Positions 51,066-59,217 of a stretch of DNA of 64,000 bases are shown here, piece after piece. Below the pieces are notes generated by a model, which saw nothing but the letters and a program-made list of their open reading frames with translations, had not been told where the DNA came from and ran no database searches. This stretch comes from Blastococcus capsensis (GTDB lineage: Bacteria; Actinomycetota; Actinomycetes; Mycobacteriales; Geodermatophilaceae), in contig NZ_JASNNW010000001.1 of NCBI RefSeq assembly GCF_030165005.1, positions 434,001 through 498,000 of the forward strand, given 5' to 3'. Both the position numbers and the translations under genes were made by a program. How positions within the stretch are numbered: the first letter of the stretch is position 1; each line of letters starts with the position of its first letter.

Positions 51066-52595
51066 ATGTCCGACGAGCCGGTGGTCGTGGTGGGCGCCGG
51101 CCCGGTGGGGCTGACCGCGGCGCTGCTGCTCGCCGGGCGGGGGTTGCGGGTCGTCGTGTTCGAGCGGCACCTGGTGCCCTACGGCCTGCCGCGGGCGGTG
51201 CACCTGGACGACGAGGTCTTCCGGGTGCTGCAGGCCGCCGGTGTCGCCGAAGGGCTGGCGGAAATGTGCCGCCCGATGGCGGGTCTCCGGCTCCTCGACG
51301 GTGCTCACCGGGTACTGGCCGAGTTCCGGCGGGCGCCCGGCGCCGGCACGAACGGCTGGCCGCAGGGCTCGTTCGTGCACCAGCCCGACCTGGAGGACGT
51401 GCTCGCCGGCGCGGTGGCGGCCACGCCGGGCATCGCGCTGCACCGGGGCGTCGAGGTGACCGGGCTGGAGCAGGACCGGGACGGGGTGGCCGTCGCGGCC
51501 GTCGACCGGGGCTCCGGTGCGGACCGGTCCGTCCGCGCGGCCGCCGTGCTCGGTTGCGACGGCGCCAACAGCACCGTCCGGGAGCTGATCGGGGCCCGCA
51601 TGCGCGTGCTCGGCCCGGCGGACCGCTGGCTGGTCGTGGACGCCCGGTCACCGGAGCCGCTGCCGGTCTGGCCGGGGGTGCACCAGGTCTGCGATCCCCG
51701 CCGTGCGGCGACGTTCATGCCGGTGACCGGCGACCGGTACCGCTGGGAGTTCCGGCTGGCGCCGGGGGAGCCGGCCGACCCGGAGCGGCTGGTGTCGCTG
51801 CTGGCGCCGGTCGCGCGCGCGGCCGACGTCGAGGTCGTGCGGACCGTGGAGTACACGTTCCGGGCGGAGGTGGCCGACCGGTGGCGGGACGGGCGGGTGC
51901 TGTTGGCCGGGGACGCGGCGCACCTCACACCGCCGTTCGTCGGTCAGGGGCTGGGGCTCGGACTGCGCGACGTGCACCAGCTGGTCTGGAAGCTGGCCGC
52001 CGTCCTCCGCGGGGAGGTGCCCGACGAGCTGCTGGACACCTACCAGGCCGAGCGGGAGCCGCACGCGCGGGCGCTGATCCGGGTGGCGCTGCTACTGGGC
52101 GCGCTCATGACCGGCGGTGGGCGCAGTGGTGCCGTCGCCCGCCGGGCCGTGCTGGCCGCGGTCCGCCGGGTACCGGCGGTGGCCCGGCTGGCCACCGGCA
52201 GCCGCACGCCGGCCCTGCGCCGCGGGCCGCTGGTGGACCGCCGCGGCCGGGCCGGGCGGCGGCTGGCCGGCACGCTGGTGCCGCAGCCGGAGGTGCTGGT
52301 CGACGGCCGGTGGTGCCGGCTGGACGAGGTGCTGGGCGAGGGGGAGGCGGAGCTGACCGCGGACCTGGTGGTGCGCCGCGCGGACGGCACGGCGGTCCGG
52401 GTCGAGGACGCGGGCGGCACGCTGCGCCGCTGGCTGGGCCCGGCCACGGCCGTGCGGATCCGCCCCGACCGCATCGTCCGGTCCGCCCGGGTGCGGGCGG
52501 CCGATCCCCGCCGCGGCCCGATCCGGTGCACCCGGACGGGTGCACCGGGGACGGAACGGGCCTCTCCGGCTGGCCCGGAGACGAGTCAGTGGTGA
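51066..52595 (+). CDS. FAD-dependent aromatic hydroxylase, MhpA-like
   Basis: A 509-aa group A flavoprotein monooxygenase related to 3-(3-hydroxyphenyl)propionate hydroxylase. It has VVVVGAGPVGLTAALLLAGRG (FAD GxGxxG), the mid DG motif VLGCDGANSTVREL and RVLLAGDAAHLTPPFVGQGLGLGLRDVHQL (second FAD motif). It uses NAD(P)H and O2 to hydroxylate an aromatic ring; the substrate is unknown. The last 25 residues are encoded by a hairpin region and look like read-through rather than fold. It is divergent from the alcohol dehydrogenase gene and not a GMC-type MftG. Confidence 0.88.
   Translation: MSDEPVVVVGAGPVGLTAALLLAGRGLRVVVFERHLVPYGLPRAVHLDDEVFRVLQAAGVAEGLAEMCRPMAGLRLLDGAHRVLAEFRRAPGAGTNGWPQGSFVHQPDLEDVLAGAVAATPGIALHRGVEVTGLEQDRDGVAVAAVDRGSGADRSVRAAAVLGCDGANSTVRELIGARMRVLGPADRWLVVDARSPEPLPVWPGVHQVCDPRRAATFMPVTGDRYRWEFRLAPGEPADPERLVSLLAPVARAADVEVVRTVEYTFRAEVADRWRDGRVLLAGDAAHLTPPFVGQGLGLGLRDVHQLVWKLAAVLRGEVPDELLDTYQAEREPHARALIRVALLLGALMTGGGRSGAVARRAVLAAVRRVPAVARLATGSRTPALRRGPLVDRRGRAGRRLAGTLVPQPEVLVDGRWCRLDEVLGEGEAELTADLVVRRADGTAVRVEDAGGTLRRWLGPATAVRIRPDRIVRSARVRAADPRRGPIRCTRTGAPGTERASPAGPETSQW
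52523..52548. terminator. Stem-loop in the 3' end of the MhpA-like gene
   Basis: CCGGTGCACCC (52523-52533) and GGGTGCACCGG (52538-52548) pair perfectly around GGAC. It lies 48 bases before the monooxygenase stop and 70 bases after the end of converging mftD, so it may be a shared bidirectional terminator over which the coding frame has been extended. Confidence 0.65.
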
Positions 52596-52617
52596 TCCTC
52601 GGGCCCTGCCCGCGGGG

Positions 52618-53850
52618 TCAGGCCTCGCGGCGCCGCCGGGCGGGGGAGGTGGCGAGGAGCGCGTTCTCCACGGCGGTGTCCCCGAGGGCCCGCTCGAAAC
52701 CCGGGGGGACGACGAGGTCGTCGCGGCACAGGTCGGCGACGTCCGGGCGGCCGAGGCCCACCATGGCCGAGCCCAGCCCGTCGCGGAGCAGGTCCAGCAC
52801 GTTCTCCACGCCGGCCTGGCCGTTGGCCGCGAGGCCCCACAGGTAGGCCCGGCCGATCAGCACGGCCTTGGCGCCCAGGGCGAGGGCCTTGGCGACGTCG
52901 CCGCCCCGGCGGACGCCGCCGTCCAGCAGCACCTCGATCTGGTCGCCCACCGCGTCGGCGACCGCCGGCAGGGCGCGGATCGAGGCGGGCGTGCCGTCGA
53001 GGTTGTTCCCGCCGTGGTTGGACACCGAGATCGCGGTGGCGCCCGCGTCGACGGCGCGCTTGGCGTCGTCGACCCGCATGACGCCCTTGAGCAGGAACGG
53101 TCCGTCCCACTGCGCGCGCAGCCAGGCGACGTCCTCCCAGGTGGGCATGGGCGACTGCATCCACATGCCGTAGGCGCCGAAGAACGTGGGCGCCGGGTCG
53201 CCCGGTGCGGCCACCATGTTGGGCACGGTGAGGTCGGGGATCTGACCGGTCCGCGCGAAGTCCAGCAGCCAGCGGGGCTTGACCAGCACCTGCGGCGCGT
53301 ACTTCCGGGCGGCCTGGAAGTCGATCTTCTCCGGGATGAACGGGCTGCCCCAGTCGCGGCCGTAGGCGAACGACCAGTCGAGCGTGGCGATCAGGCCGAC
53401 GGCGCCGGCCCGCTTCGCCCGCTCCATGCGGCCGAGCATCTCCTCGCGGGTGCCGACCCAGTACATCTGGAAGAACGTCTGCGGGTTGGCCGCGACGACC
53501 TCCTCGACGGGCTTGCTGGCGAACGACGACAGCCCCATCGCCACGCCGCGGGCGGCGGCCGCGCGGGCGACGGCGACCTCGCCGTCGGGGTGGACCGCCT
53601 GCACTCCGGTCGGGCTGATCAGGATCGGCATGGACATCGGCTGGCCCATGACGGTCACGGCCATGTTCCGCTCGTTGGCCAGGCCGGCGGTGTGCGGGGA
53701 GAAGCCGACCTCCGCGAAGGCGGCGAGGTTGTCCTCCAGGGTCAGGCCCCGCTCGGAGCCGGCGACCAGCGCCCCGTAGACGCCCTTGGGCAGCCGCTTC
53801 TTGGCCCGGCGCTGGGCCTCGGCGACGGACTCGAACCACGCGTTGGCCAT
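52618..53850 (-). CDS. mftD: Premycofactocin synthase MftD
   Basis: A 410-aa FMN enzyme of the lactate dehydrogenase/glycolate oxidase family. In mycofactocin synthesis it oxidatively deaminates the released Val-Tyr-derived intermediate AHDP to give redox-active premycofactocin. Family motifs are PILISPTGVQAVHPDGEVAVARAAAARG, YWVGTREEMLGRMERAKRAG, LLKGVMRVDDAKRAVDAGATAISVSNHGGNNLDG (catalytic His) and LLDGGVRRGGDVAKALALGAKAVLIGRAYLWG. GAGGAGG precedes the ATG. Here it sits beyond mftR on the minus strand instead of following mftC. Confidence 0.92.
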   Translation of the reverse strand: MANAWFESVAEAQRRAKKRLPKGVYGALVAGSERGLTLEDNLAAFAEVGFSPHTAGLANERNMAVTVMGQPMSMPILISPTGVQAVHPDGEVAVARAAAARGVAMGLSSFASKPVEEVVAANPQTFFQMYWVGTREEMLGRMERAKRAGAVGLIATLDWSFAYGRDWGSPFIPEKIDFQAARKYAPQVLVKPRWLLDFARTGQIPDLTVPNMVAAPGDPAPTFFGAYGMWMQSPMPTWEDVAWLRAQWDGPFLLKGVMRVDDAKRAVDAGATAISVSNHGGNNLDGTPASIRALPAVADAVGDQIEVLLDGGVRRGGDVAKALALGAKAVLIGRAYLWGLAANGQAGVENVLDLLRDGLGSAMVGLGRPDVADLCRDDLVVPPGFERALGDTAVENALLATSPARRRREA

Positions 53851-53981
53851 GCGGACCTCCTCGATGGCCCGGGCGTTCCCGGGCGCTGGACCGGTCCCGA
53901 CGACCGGTGGCACTCAGTGCCAGGCTAGCGGTCCGGATGGAGACCTCCGCCACAAGAGCGTCGCGCGAGCACCCGGACGGG

Positions 53982-54578
53982 TCAGCGCCGCAGGCTGGGA
54001 AACCCCCCGGACAGCTCGGCGAACGCCAGGTGCAGGTGCTCGGTGAGCGGTGTGCCCTCCTCGCCCAGCCAGGTCTCGAACGCGGTCGTGGCAGCGGCGC
54101 GCGTGCCGGCGGCGACGAGCCGGGGCAGCAGGCCGGTGGGGGAGCCGCCGGTCCGGGCCGCGACGTGCTCGGCGACCACCCGGTCGATCTCGGCGAAGCG
54201 CACCTGGCTGTGTGCCAGGAGCGCCGGCTCGGTGAGGATCAGCCGCATGCGCTCGCGCAGGAGCGGCAGCTCGCCGTCGGGGTAGTCGTTGACGTCCACG
54301 TAGGCGGCGCACACCGAGGTCAGCACCGGCTGGGCGGGGTCGGCGGCGGAGAGCAGCTCCTCGAGCCGGGCGACGTGCGTGGTGAAGTCGCCCCAGACGG
54401 CATCGGCCTTGGTGGGGAAGTAGCGGAAGAACGTCCGCCGGCTGATGCCCGCGGAGTCGGCGACCTCGTCGCTGGTGACGTTCACGAACCCGCGGGTCCG
54501 GAACAGGTCGAGCGCCGCCCGCTCCACCCGGGCCCGTCCGGGCGGACCGGCGGCCGGCGCCGTCCTCGTCTCGGTCAC
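53982..54578 (-). CDS. mftR: Mycofactocin-system TetR regulator MftR
   Basis: A 198-aa TetR repressor with HTH VERAALDLFRTRGFVNVTSDEVADSAGISRRTFFRYFPTKADAVWGDF and a helical sensor domain (ERMRLILTEPALLAHSQVRFAEIDRVVAEHVAARTGG). The RTFFRYFPTKADAVWGDF signature is typical of MftR. Known MftR represses the mft genes and is released by acyl-CoA; here it is divergent from mftA, with a 15-base palindrome between them. The GTG start is at VTETRTAP. Confidence 0.9.
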   Translation of the reverse strand: MTETRTAPAAGPPGRARVERAALDLFRTRGFVNVTSDEVADSAGISRRTFFRYFPTKADAVWGDFTTHVARLEELLSAADPAQPVLTSVCAAYVDVNDYPDGELPLLRERMRLILTEPALLAHSQVRFAEIDRVVAEHVAARTGGSPTGLLPRLVAAGTRAAATTAFETWLGEEGTPLTEHLHLAFAELSGGFPSLRR

Positions 54579-54636
54579 GGGCGCATTCTGCCCGGCGGCC
54601 CGTGCCTTCCGACTCGCCCGGACCCGGTGTTGCTCC

Positions 54637-54651
54637 TGACACCCGGTGTCA
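54637..54651. promoter_or_regulatory. Candidate MftR operator
   Basis: TGACACCCGGTGTCA is a 15-base palindrome with perfect 6-base ends around CCG. It lies in the 117-base gap between divergent mftR and mftA, 44 bases before the mftA ATG. Repression from here would reach both genes. Confidence 0.6.
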
Positions 54652-54695
54652 CTAACGTCCGGCTGGTCCATGTGACCGCGTTCACGGAGGCCTTC

Positions 54696-54827
54696 ATGCC
54701 CGAGCCCACCCAGACCGACAGCGCCGTCCTCCCGGTCGCCCCCGAGGCGCCCGCCACCGACGAGGCACTCGTCGAGGAGTCGCTCGTCGAGGAGGTCTCG
54801 ATCGACGGCATGTGCGGGGTGTACTGA
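54696..54827 (+). CDS. mftA: Mycofactocin precursor peptide MftA
   Basis: A 43-aa RiPP precursor with the invariant C terminus IDGMCGVY (residues 36-43). Val42 and Tyr43 are the residues cross-linked and decarboxylated by MftC to become the cofactor core. The leader is acidic and Ala/Pro/Glu-rich (DEALVEESLVEEVS), the part recognised by MftB. GGAGG lies six bases before the ATG. It heads the mftABC operon and stops eight bases before the mftB start chosen here. Confidence 0.96.
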   Translation: MPEPTQTDSAVLPVAPEAPATDEALVEESLVEEVSIDGMCGVY

Positions 54828-54835
54828 TCGACGCC

Positions 54836-55153
54836 GTGCCGTCGACGAACGGAGCCGGTCCGGCCGTCCAGGCGGCACCCGCGTTCGACGCCGAGCTCCG
54901 CTGGCGGCGGGCCCGTTCCGTCGCGCTGCGCCCGGAGCCGTTCGGCGCGCTCGTCTACCACTTCGGCAACCGGAAGCTGTCCTTCCTCAAGTCGAAGACG
55001 CTGGTCGCCGTCGTCGAGGCGCTGGGCGAGCACCCCAGCGCGGAGGCGACGCTGACCGCCTGCGGCGTCCCCGACGCCCAGCGCGGTGCCTACGTGAAGG
55101 CGCTGGCCGACCTCGCCCGCTCGCAGATGATCGAAAGGCGGGACACCCCGTGA
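54836..55153 (+). CDS. mftB: Mycofactocin peptide chaperone MftB
   Basis: A 105-aa RiPP recognition protein (PqqD-like) that binds the MftA leader and presents it to MftC. It has the family motif ALRPEPFGALVYHFGNRKLSFLKSKTLVAVVEALG and then a winged-helix tail (VPDAQRGAYVKALADLARSQMI). The GTG at 54836 is chosen because it follows the mftA stop; a GTG at 54812 inside mftA is in frame and possible. Its stop overlaps mftC by four bases. Confidence 0.92.
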   Translation: MPSTNGAGPAVQAAPAFDAELRWRRARSVALRPEPFGALVYHFGNRKLSFLKSKTLVAVVEALGEHPSAEATLTACGVPDAQRGAYVKALADLARSQMIERRDTP

Positions 55154-56376
55154 CAGCAGTCCTGCCCGAGCGACCCGCCCGTCCCACCGGCGGCCGGCTG
55201 ATCGACCAGTTCGAGTACGGCCTGGACGCCCCGATCTGCCTCACCTGGGAGCTCACCTACGCCTGCAACCTGGCGTGCGTGCACTGCCTGTCCTCCTCGG
55301 GACGGCGCGACCCGCGGGAGCTCTCCACCGCCGAGGCGGAGGCGGTGATCGACGAGCTGCAGCGGATGCAGGTCTTCTACGTCAACGTCGGCGGCGGCGA
55401 GCCCACCGTCCGGCCGGACTTCTGGCACCTGCTCGACTACGCCATCGGCCACGACGTCGGCGTCAAGTTCTCCACCAACGGCGTGAAGCTGGACAAGAGG
55501 CGGGCGGCGCAGCTGGCGGCCACCGACTACGTCGACGTGCAGATCTCCCTGGACGGCGCCACCGCGGAGGTCAACGACCGGGTCCGTGGCGCCGGCTCGT
55601 TCGCCACCGCTACCCGCGCGCTGGAGAACCTGGCCGAGGCCGGGATGGAGGACTTCAAGGTCTCCGTCGTCGTCACCCGGGAGAACGCCGGCCAGCTGGA
55701 CCAGTTCAAGGCGCTCACCGACTCCTTCGGCGCCCAGCTGCGCATCACCCGGCTGCGCCCGTCCGGCCGCGGGGCCGACGTCTGGGACCAGCTGCACCCG
55801 ACGCAGGCCCAGCAGCGCGAGCTCTACACCTGGCTGCTCGCCAACGGGGACGACGTCCTCACCGGCGACTCCTTCTTCCACCTCTCGGCGTTCGGCGAGG
55901 CGCTGCCGGGGCTGAACCTGTGCGGCGCCGGGCGGGTGGTCTGCCTGATCGACCCGGTGGGCGACGTCTACGCCTGCCCGTTCGCCATCCACGAGAACTT
56001 CCTGGCCGGCAACGTGCGCGACGAGGGCGGTTTCCAGCGGGTGTGGCAGTCCTCGGAGCTGTTCGCCGACCTGCGCAGCCCGCAGACCGGCGGCGCCTGC
56101 ACGAAGTGCGCGCACTTCGACGCCTGCCGGGGCGGGTGCATGGCGGCGAAGTTCTTCACCGGCCTGCCGCTGGACGGTCCGGACCCCGAGTGCGTGCAGG
56201 GCTACGGGGAGACGGCGCTCGCCGCCCGCGACCTCGAGCTGATCGCCCCGCGCAGCCACGTCGACCACTCGCACACCGGCCCGGTGCGCGGGCAGCCCAC
56301 GCTGCTGGGCATGCCGGCACTGCCGCCTGCGAAGGCCTGCGACGAGTCCCCGCTGGCCGGCCTCGACCTGCGCTGA
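55150..56376 (+). CDS. mftC: Mycofactocin radical SAM maturase MftC
   Basis: A 408-aa radical SAM/SPASM enzyme that decarboxylates Tyr of MftA and then forms a Val-Tyr carbon bond. The radical SAM cluster is CNLACVHC (Cys39, 43, 46). A GGEPT motif follows (VGGGEPTVRP). The SPASM auxiliary-cluster cysteines are in NLCGAGRVVCLIDPVGDVYACPF and CTKCAHFDACRGGCM. It uses a GTG start coupled to mftB. The iron-sulfur demand makes the iron box near mftF of interest. Confidence 0.96.
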   Translation: MTAVLPERPARPTGGRLIDQFEYGLDAPICLTWELTYACNLACVHCLSSSGRRDPRELSTAEAEAVIDELQRMQVFYVNVGGGEPTVRPDFWHLLDYAIGHDVGVKFSTNGVKLDKRRAAQLAATDYVDVQISLDGATAEVNDRVRGAGSFATATRALENLAEAGMEDFKVSVVVTRENAGQLDQFKALTDSFGAQLRITRLRPSGRGADVWDQLHPTQAQQRELYTWLLANGDDVLTGDSFFHLSAFGEALPGLNLCGAGRVVCLIDPVGDVYACPFAIHENFLAGNVRDEGGFQRVWQSSELFADLRSPQTGGACTKCAHFDACRGGCMAAKFFTGLPLDGPDPECVQGYGETALAARDLELIAPRSHVDHSHTGPVRGQPTLLGMPALPPAKACDESPLAGLDLR

Positions 56377-56385
56377 GCCGGCCGC

Positions 56386-56865
56386 CTACAGGTCGACCTT
56401 GGCGTTGTCGCCGGCGTCGATCCGCTCGCCGGTCGCCTTGGCCTTGACGAAGCTGAACGCGGTGGCCAGGCGGCCGCCGGGGCTGTCCCAGTACTCCGCT
56501 GAGTCGCCCTCCACCTTGATCAGCACGACGTCGGGGTCCTCGGCGCCGTTCGGGAACCACGCCTCGACGCCGCCGTTCCACAGCTCCTTCTTCTTCGCCA
56601 GGTCGTCGACCACGCGGGCCTGACCGGTCAGCGACACCCAGGTACCGCCCGAGCCGATGCCCACGTTGACCTGCGGGGTCGCCGTCACGTGCGTCACGGG
56701 GTGCGAGCCGCGCTCGGCGAAGAACCACAGGTCGCCGTCGAACTCGACCTCCTGCAGCGTCATCGGCCGGCTGGTCAGCTTCCCACCGGGGGCGATGGTG
56801 GTGAGGAAGCCGAAGCGTTCCCCCTCGATCAGCTCGGCGACCTTGCGGGTGTCCTCTGCGCTCAT
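56386..56865 (-). CDS. Pyridoxamine-oxidase-like FMN-binding split-barrel protein
   Basis: A 159-aa general-stress-protein-26 type flavin protein: RKVAELIEGERFGFLTTIAPGGKLTSRPMTLQ opens the barrel, DLWFFAERGSHPVTHVTATPQVNVGIG and TWVSLTGQARVVDDLAKKKELWNGGVEAWFPNG follow. It probably binds FMN or F420. It is on the minus strand and ends ten bases from mftC, converging with it. Its role in mycofactocin biology is not implied. Confidence 0.87.
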   Translation of the reverse strand: MSAEDTRKVAELIEGERFGFLTTIAPGGKLTSRPMTLQEVEFDGDLWFFAERGSHPVTHVTATPQVNVGIGSGGTWVSLTGQARVVDDLAKKKELWNGGVEAWFPNGAEDPDVVLIKVEGDSAEYWDSPGGRLATAFSFVKAKATGERIDAGDNAKVDL

Positions 56866-56903
56866 GGCCGTCCGGTGCCCGTCGCGGACGTTCCCGACAC
56901 ACC

Positions 56904-57293
56904 TCACCGCGCGTCGAGGTACCGCCAGGCGCCGTCCTCCCGGACGAACCGGCTGGCCTCGTGCTGGTCGCCGGACGTCCCGCCCGCCTGCCAGTGCGCC
57001 CGGAACTCCACCGTGCCCTCGCGGTCGAGCAAGCCGCCCCCGGCGGTGCGGAGCACGTCGAGTGCCGTCCAGCGCACCGCCGGATCGAGCTCCACGGACG
57101 GTGGCCGGGTGGTGGAGTGCCAGGTGGCCAGCAGGTAGCCGGCGTCGCCGGCGGCGAAGGCGCTGTAGCGCGACCGCATGAGCTGCTCGGCGGTCGCCGC
57201 CGGGGACGATCCGTCGTGCCGGGGTCGGCAGCACTCGTCGTAGGGGAGGCCGGTTCCGCAGGGGCAGCGACGCGGGGGAGTCGCAGGGGTCAT
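56904..57293 (-). CDS. YchJ/UPF0225 family SEC-C zinc protein
   Basis: A 129-aa protein with the SEC-C zinc motif CPCGTGLPYDECC at the N terminus, followed by the YchJ body (EQLMRSRYSAFAAGDAGYLLATWHSTTRP, EFRAHWQAGG, HEASRFVREDGAWRYLDA, an NTF2-like fold). The function is unknown. It lies on the minus strand between mftC and mftE, 38 bases upstream of the flavin gene. Confidence 0.87.
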   Translation of the reverse strand: MTPATPPRRCPCGTGLPYDECCRPRHDGSSPAATAEQLMRSRYSAFAAGDAGYLLATWHSTTRPPSVELDPAVRWTALDVLRTAGGGLLDREGTVEFRAHWQAGGTSGDQHEASRFVREDGAWRYLDAR

Positions 57294-57383
57294 GCCGCCG
57301 AGTCTGCCCGTGGCCCCCTGCAGGGTCCCGCCGCGAGCCTGCGAGTGGTGGGGGGCAGGCGGTCCTCTTACTACGCTGCGGCG

Positions 57384-58079
57384 ATGCCCTCCCTGGCCGG
57401 CGCCGCGTGGCCGGAGCTGCCCGACCGGCCGTTGCTCGTCGTCCCCCTGGGCGCGGTCGAGCAGCACGGTCCGCACCTGCCGCTCGGCACCGACACCGTG
57501 ATCGCCACGGCTTCCGCCGAGGCGGCGGTGGAGCTGGTGGACGACGCCGTGCTGGCTCCCGCGCTGGCGTACGGGGCCAGCGGTGAGCACGAGGACTTCC
57601 CCGGCACCGTGTCGCTCGGCACGGAGGCGCTGGCCGGCCTGCTCGTGGAGTACGGGCGCTCGGCCTGCCGCTGGGCGGGGCGGTTGCTGATCGTCAACGG
57701 CCACGGCGGCAACCTCGAGGCGCTCCGTGGGGCGGTGCCGCGGCTGCGGTCGGAGGGGCGTGATGTGGCCTGGTTCCCCTGCGGGTTCTCCGGCGCCGAC
57801 GCGCACGCCGGGCGCACGGAGACGTCGCTGATGTTGCACGTGGAACCGCGTGCGGTCCGCCGCGACCGGGCCGTGCCCGGCGAGACCGCGCCGATCGGGG
57901 AGCTGCTGCCGCGGCTGCGGGCCGACGGGGTGCGGGCGGTCAGCCCGAACGGGGTGCTCGGCGATCCGGCCGGCGCGAGCGCCGACGAGGGAGCCGGCCT
58001 GCTGGGGGCGCTGACCGCCCGGCTGGCCGCCGCCGTCCGCACCTGGGACGTCGACGGGGCCGGGCGGCTGCGCGGCTGA
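57384..58079 (+). CDS. mftE: Mycofactocin peptidase MftE (creatininase family)
   Basis: A 231-aa creatininase-fold metalloprotease that cuts the modified C-terminal Val-Tyr dipeptide from MftA. Metal-binding motifs are LGAVEQHGPHLPLGTDTVIA (Glu26, His28, Asp37), LIVNGHGGNLEALRG and SGADAHAGRTETSLMLH. The start is the ATG of MPSLAGAAW. No ribosome-binding site is seen, but a TACTAC -10-like box lies just upstream, so a leaderless mRNA is possible. It has its own promoter region because mftC is separated by two minus-strand genes. Confidence 0.93.
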   Translation: MPSLAGAAWPELPDRPLLVVPLGAVEQHGPHLPLGTDTVIATASAEAAVELVDDAVLAPALAYGASGEHEDFPGTVSLGTEALAGLLVEYGRSACRWAGRLLIVNGHGGNLEALRGAVPRLRSEGRDVAWFPCGFSGADAHAGRTETSLMLHVEPRAVRRDRAVPGETAPIGELLPRLRADGVRAVSPNGVLGDPAGASADEGAGLLGALTARLAAAVRTWDVDGAGRLRG

Positions 58080-59081
58080 TCAGCCGAGCGCGTCGGCGAA
58101 CTGCGGCACGGTCCGGTCGATGGCGTACAGCAGTCCGGGTGCCGAGGCGCTGGAGAAGGCGTTCAGCACCGTGAGGTCGTCGAGGACGACGGCGCGACCC
58201 TCCTGCACCGACGGGAGCGCCTGCCACAGCGGGTTGCCGGTGAACTCGGCGGCCTCCACGAAGATCGGGAAGACCACGGTCAGCTCGGCGTCGAGGAGGT
58301 CCAGCTGCTCCTCGCTCACCGGGATGAAGAAGTTCTCGGTGGCGAGGTCCTCGATGGCCTGCTTGTTCTCGAAGCCGAGCTGCTCCATGAACTGGACCCG
58401 TGAGTCCCCGCTGACGTAGGCGCCGAAGCCCTCGGAGGTGTAGGCGCCGACGGCGACCTCGGTGCCGTCGAACTCCGGGTGCTCGGCCGCGGCGTCGGCG
58501 AAGGCCTGCTCGACCTCGGCGGCCAGTTCGTCGGCCTCGTCGGTCTTGCCGAGCGCCTGGCCGACCATCTCCAGCTGCTGCTGCCAGGTCGTCTGGTACG
58601 GCCCGACGCCCTCGGGCTGGCCGATGGTCGGGGCGATCGCGCTGAGCAGCTCGTAGCGCTCCTCGGTGCCGGCCGAGCGGGTGTCGAGGATGAGGTCGGG
58701 CTCCAACGCGGCGATCGCCTCGTAGCTGGGCTCGAGGGTTTCGATGAGCTCCGGCGCCTCGTCGTACCCCTGCTCGACCCAGTCGCCGAGGCCGTCGTCG
58801 CCGCCGACGCCGAGCCAGTCGCTGGCGCCGACCGGCTCGACGCCGAGTGCGAGGGCGGTCTCGGCGTCGGACCAGCCGAGCGCCACGACCCGGGTCGGCT
58901 CCTCCTCGACGGTGACGTCGCCGAAGGCGGTCTCCACCGTCACCGGGAACGCCGAGGACCACGAGTTCCCGGTCGTCTCGCCACTGGAGTCGGCGGGTTC
59001 GTCGGCCGAGGCGCAGCCGGTGACGGCGAGGGCGGCGGCCGCGACGGTGGCGGCGCCGCGGAGGGCAGGACGGAACAGCAT
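58080..59081 (-). CDS. Iron-siderophore ABC transporter substrate-binding lipoprotein
   Basis: A 333-aa FecB/FepB-type binding protein: lipoprotein signal with Cys23 (AVTGC), then TRVVALGWSDAETALALGVEPVGAS, EAIAALEPDLILDTRS and a C-terminal lobe with DLLDAELTVVFPIFV. It captures a ferric siderophore for import. A DtxR/IdeR-like box lies 18 bases before its start, so iron repression is likely. No permease or ATPase genes are in the window. It converges on mftE with directly adjacent stops. Confidence 0.9.
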   Translation of the reverse strand: MLFRPALRGAATVAAAALAVTGCASADEPADSSGETTGNSWSSAFPVTVETAFGDVTVEEEPTRVVALGWSDAETALALGVEPVGASDWLGVGGDDGLGDWVEQGYDEAPELIETLEPSYEAIAALEPDLILDTRSAGTEERYELLSAIAPTIGQPEGVGPYQTTWQQQLEMVGQALGKTDEADELAAEVEQAFADAAAEHPEFDGTEVAVGAYTSEGFGAYVSGDSRVQFMEQLGFENKQAIEDLATENFFIPVSEEQLDLLDAELTVVFPIFVEAAEFTGNPLWQALPSVQEGRAVVLDDLTVLNAFSSASAPGLLYAIDRTVPQFADALG

Positions 59082-59098
59082 GGGAACTCCTCGGTAGA

Positions 59099-59117
59099 TC
59101 AGGTAAGGCTCACCTAA
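59099..59117. promoter_or_regulatory. DtxR/IdeR-like iron box
   Basis: TCAGGTAAGGCTCACCTAA (reverse TTAGGTGAGCCTTACCTGA) matches the DtxR/IdeR consensus TTAGGTTAGCCTAACCTAA at 16 of 19 positions. It lies directly upstream of the siderophore-binding gene and also faces the divergent isochorismatase-mftF pair about 100 bases away. Confidence 0.8.
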
Positions 59118-59217
59118 TCACAGAGGCGCACGGCGCGGGTCTGCCGGGCGTCGCCGCTAGGGTCTGCCGGGACCGGGGCCACCGGTCCGACCGCTACGGG
59201 AGCACGGGAGCGAGCCG

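Noticed and set aside
51066-52595. MhpA-like flavoprotein considered as MftG
   Set aside because: MftG is a GMC oxidoreductase. This protein has the group A hydroxylase motifs (GAGPVGL, DG, GDAAHLTPPFVGQG) and lacks GMC signatures.
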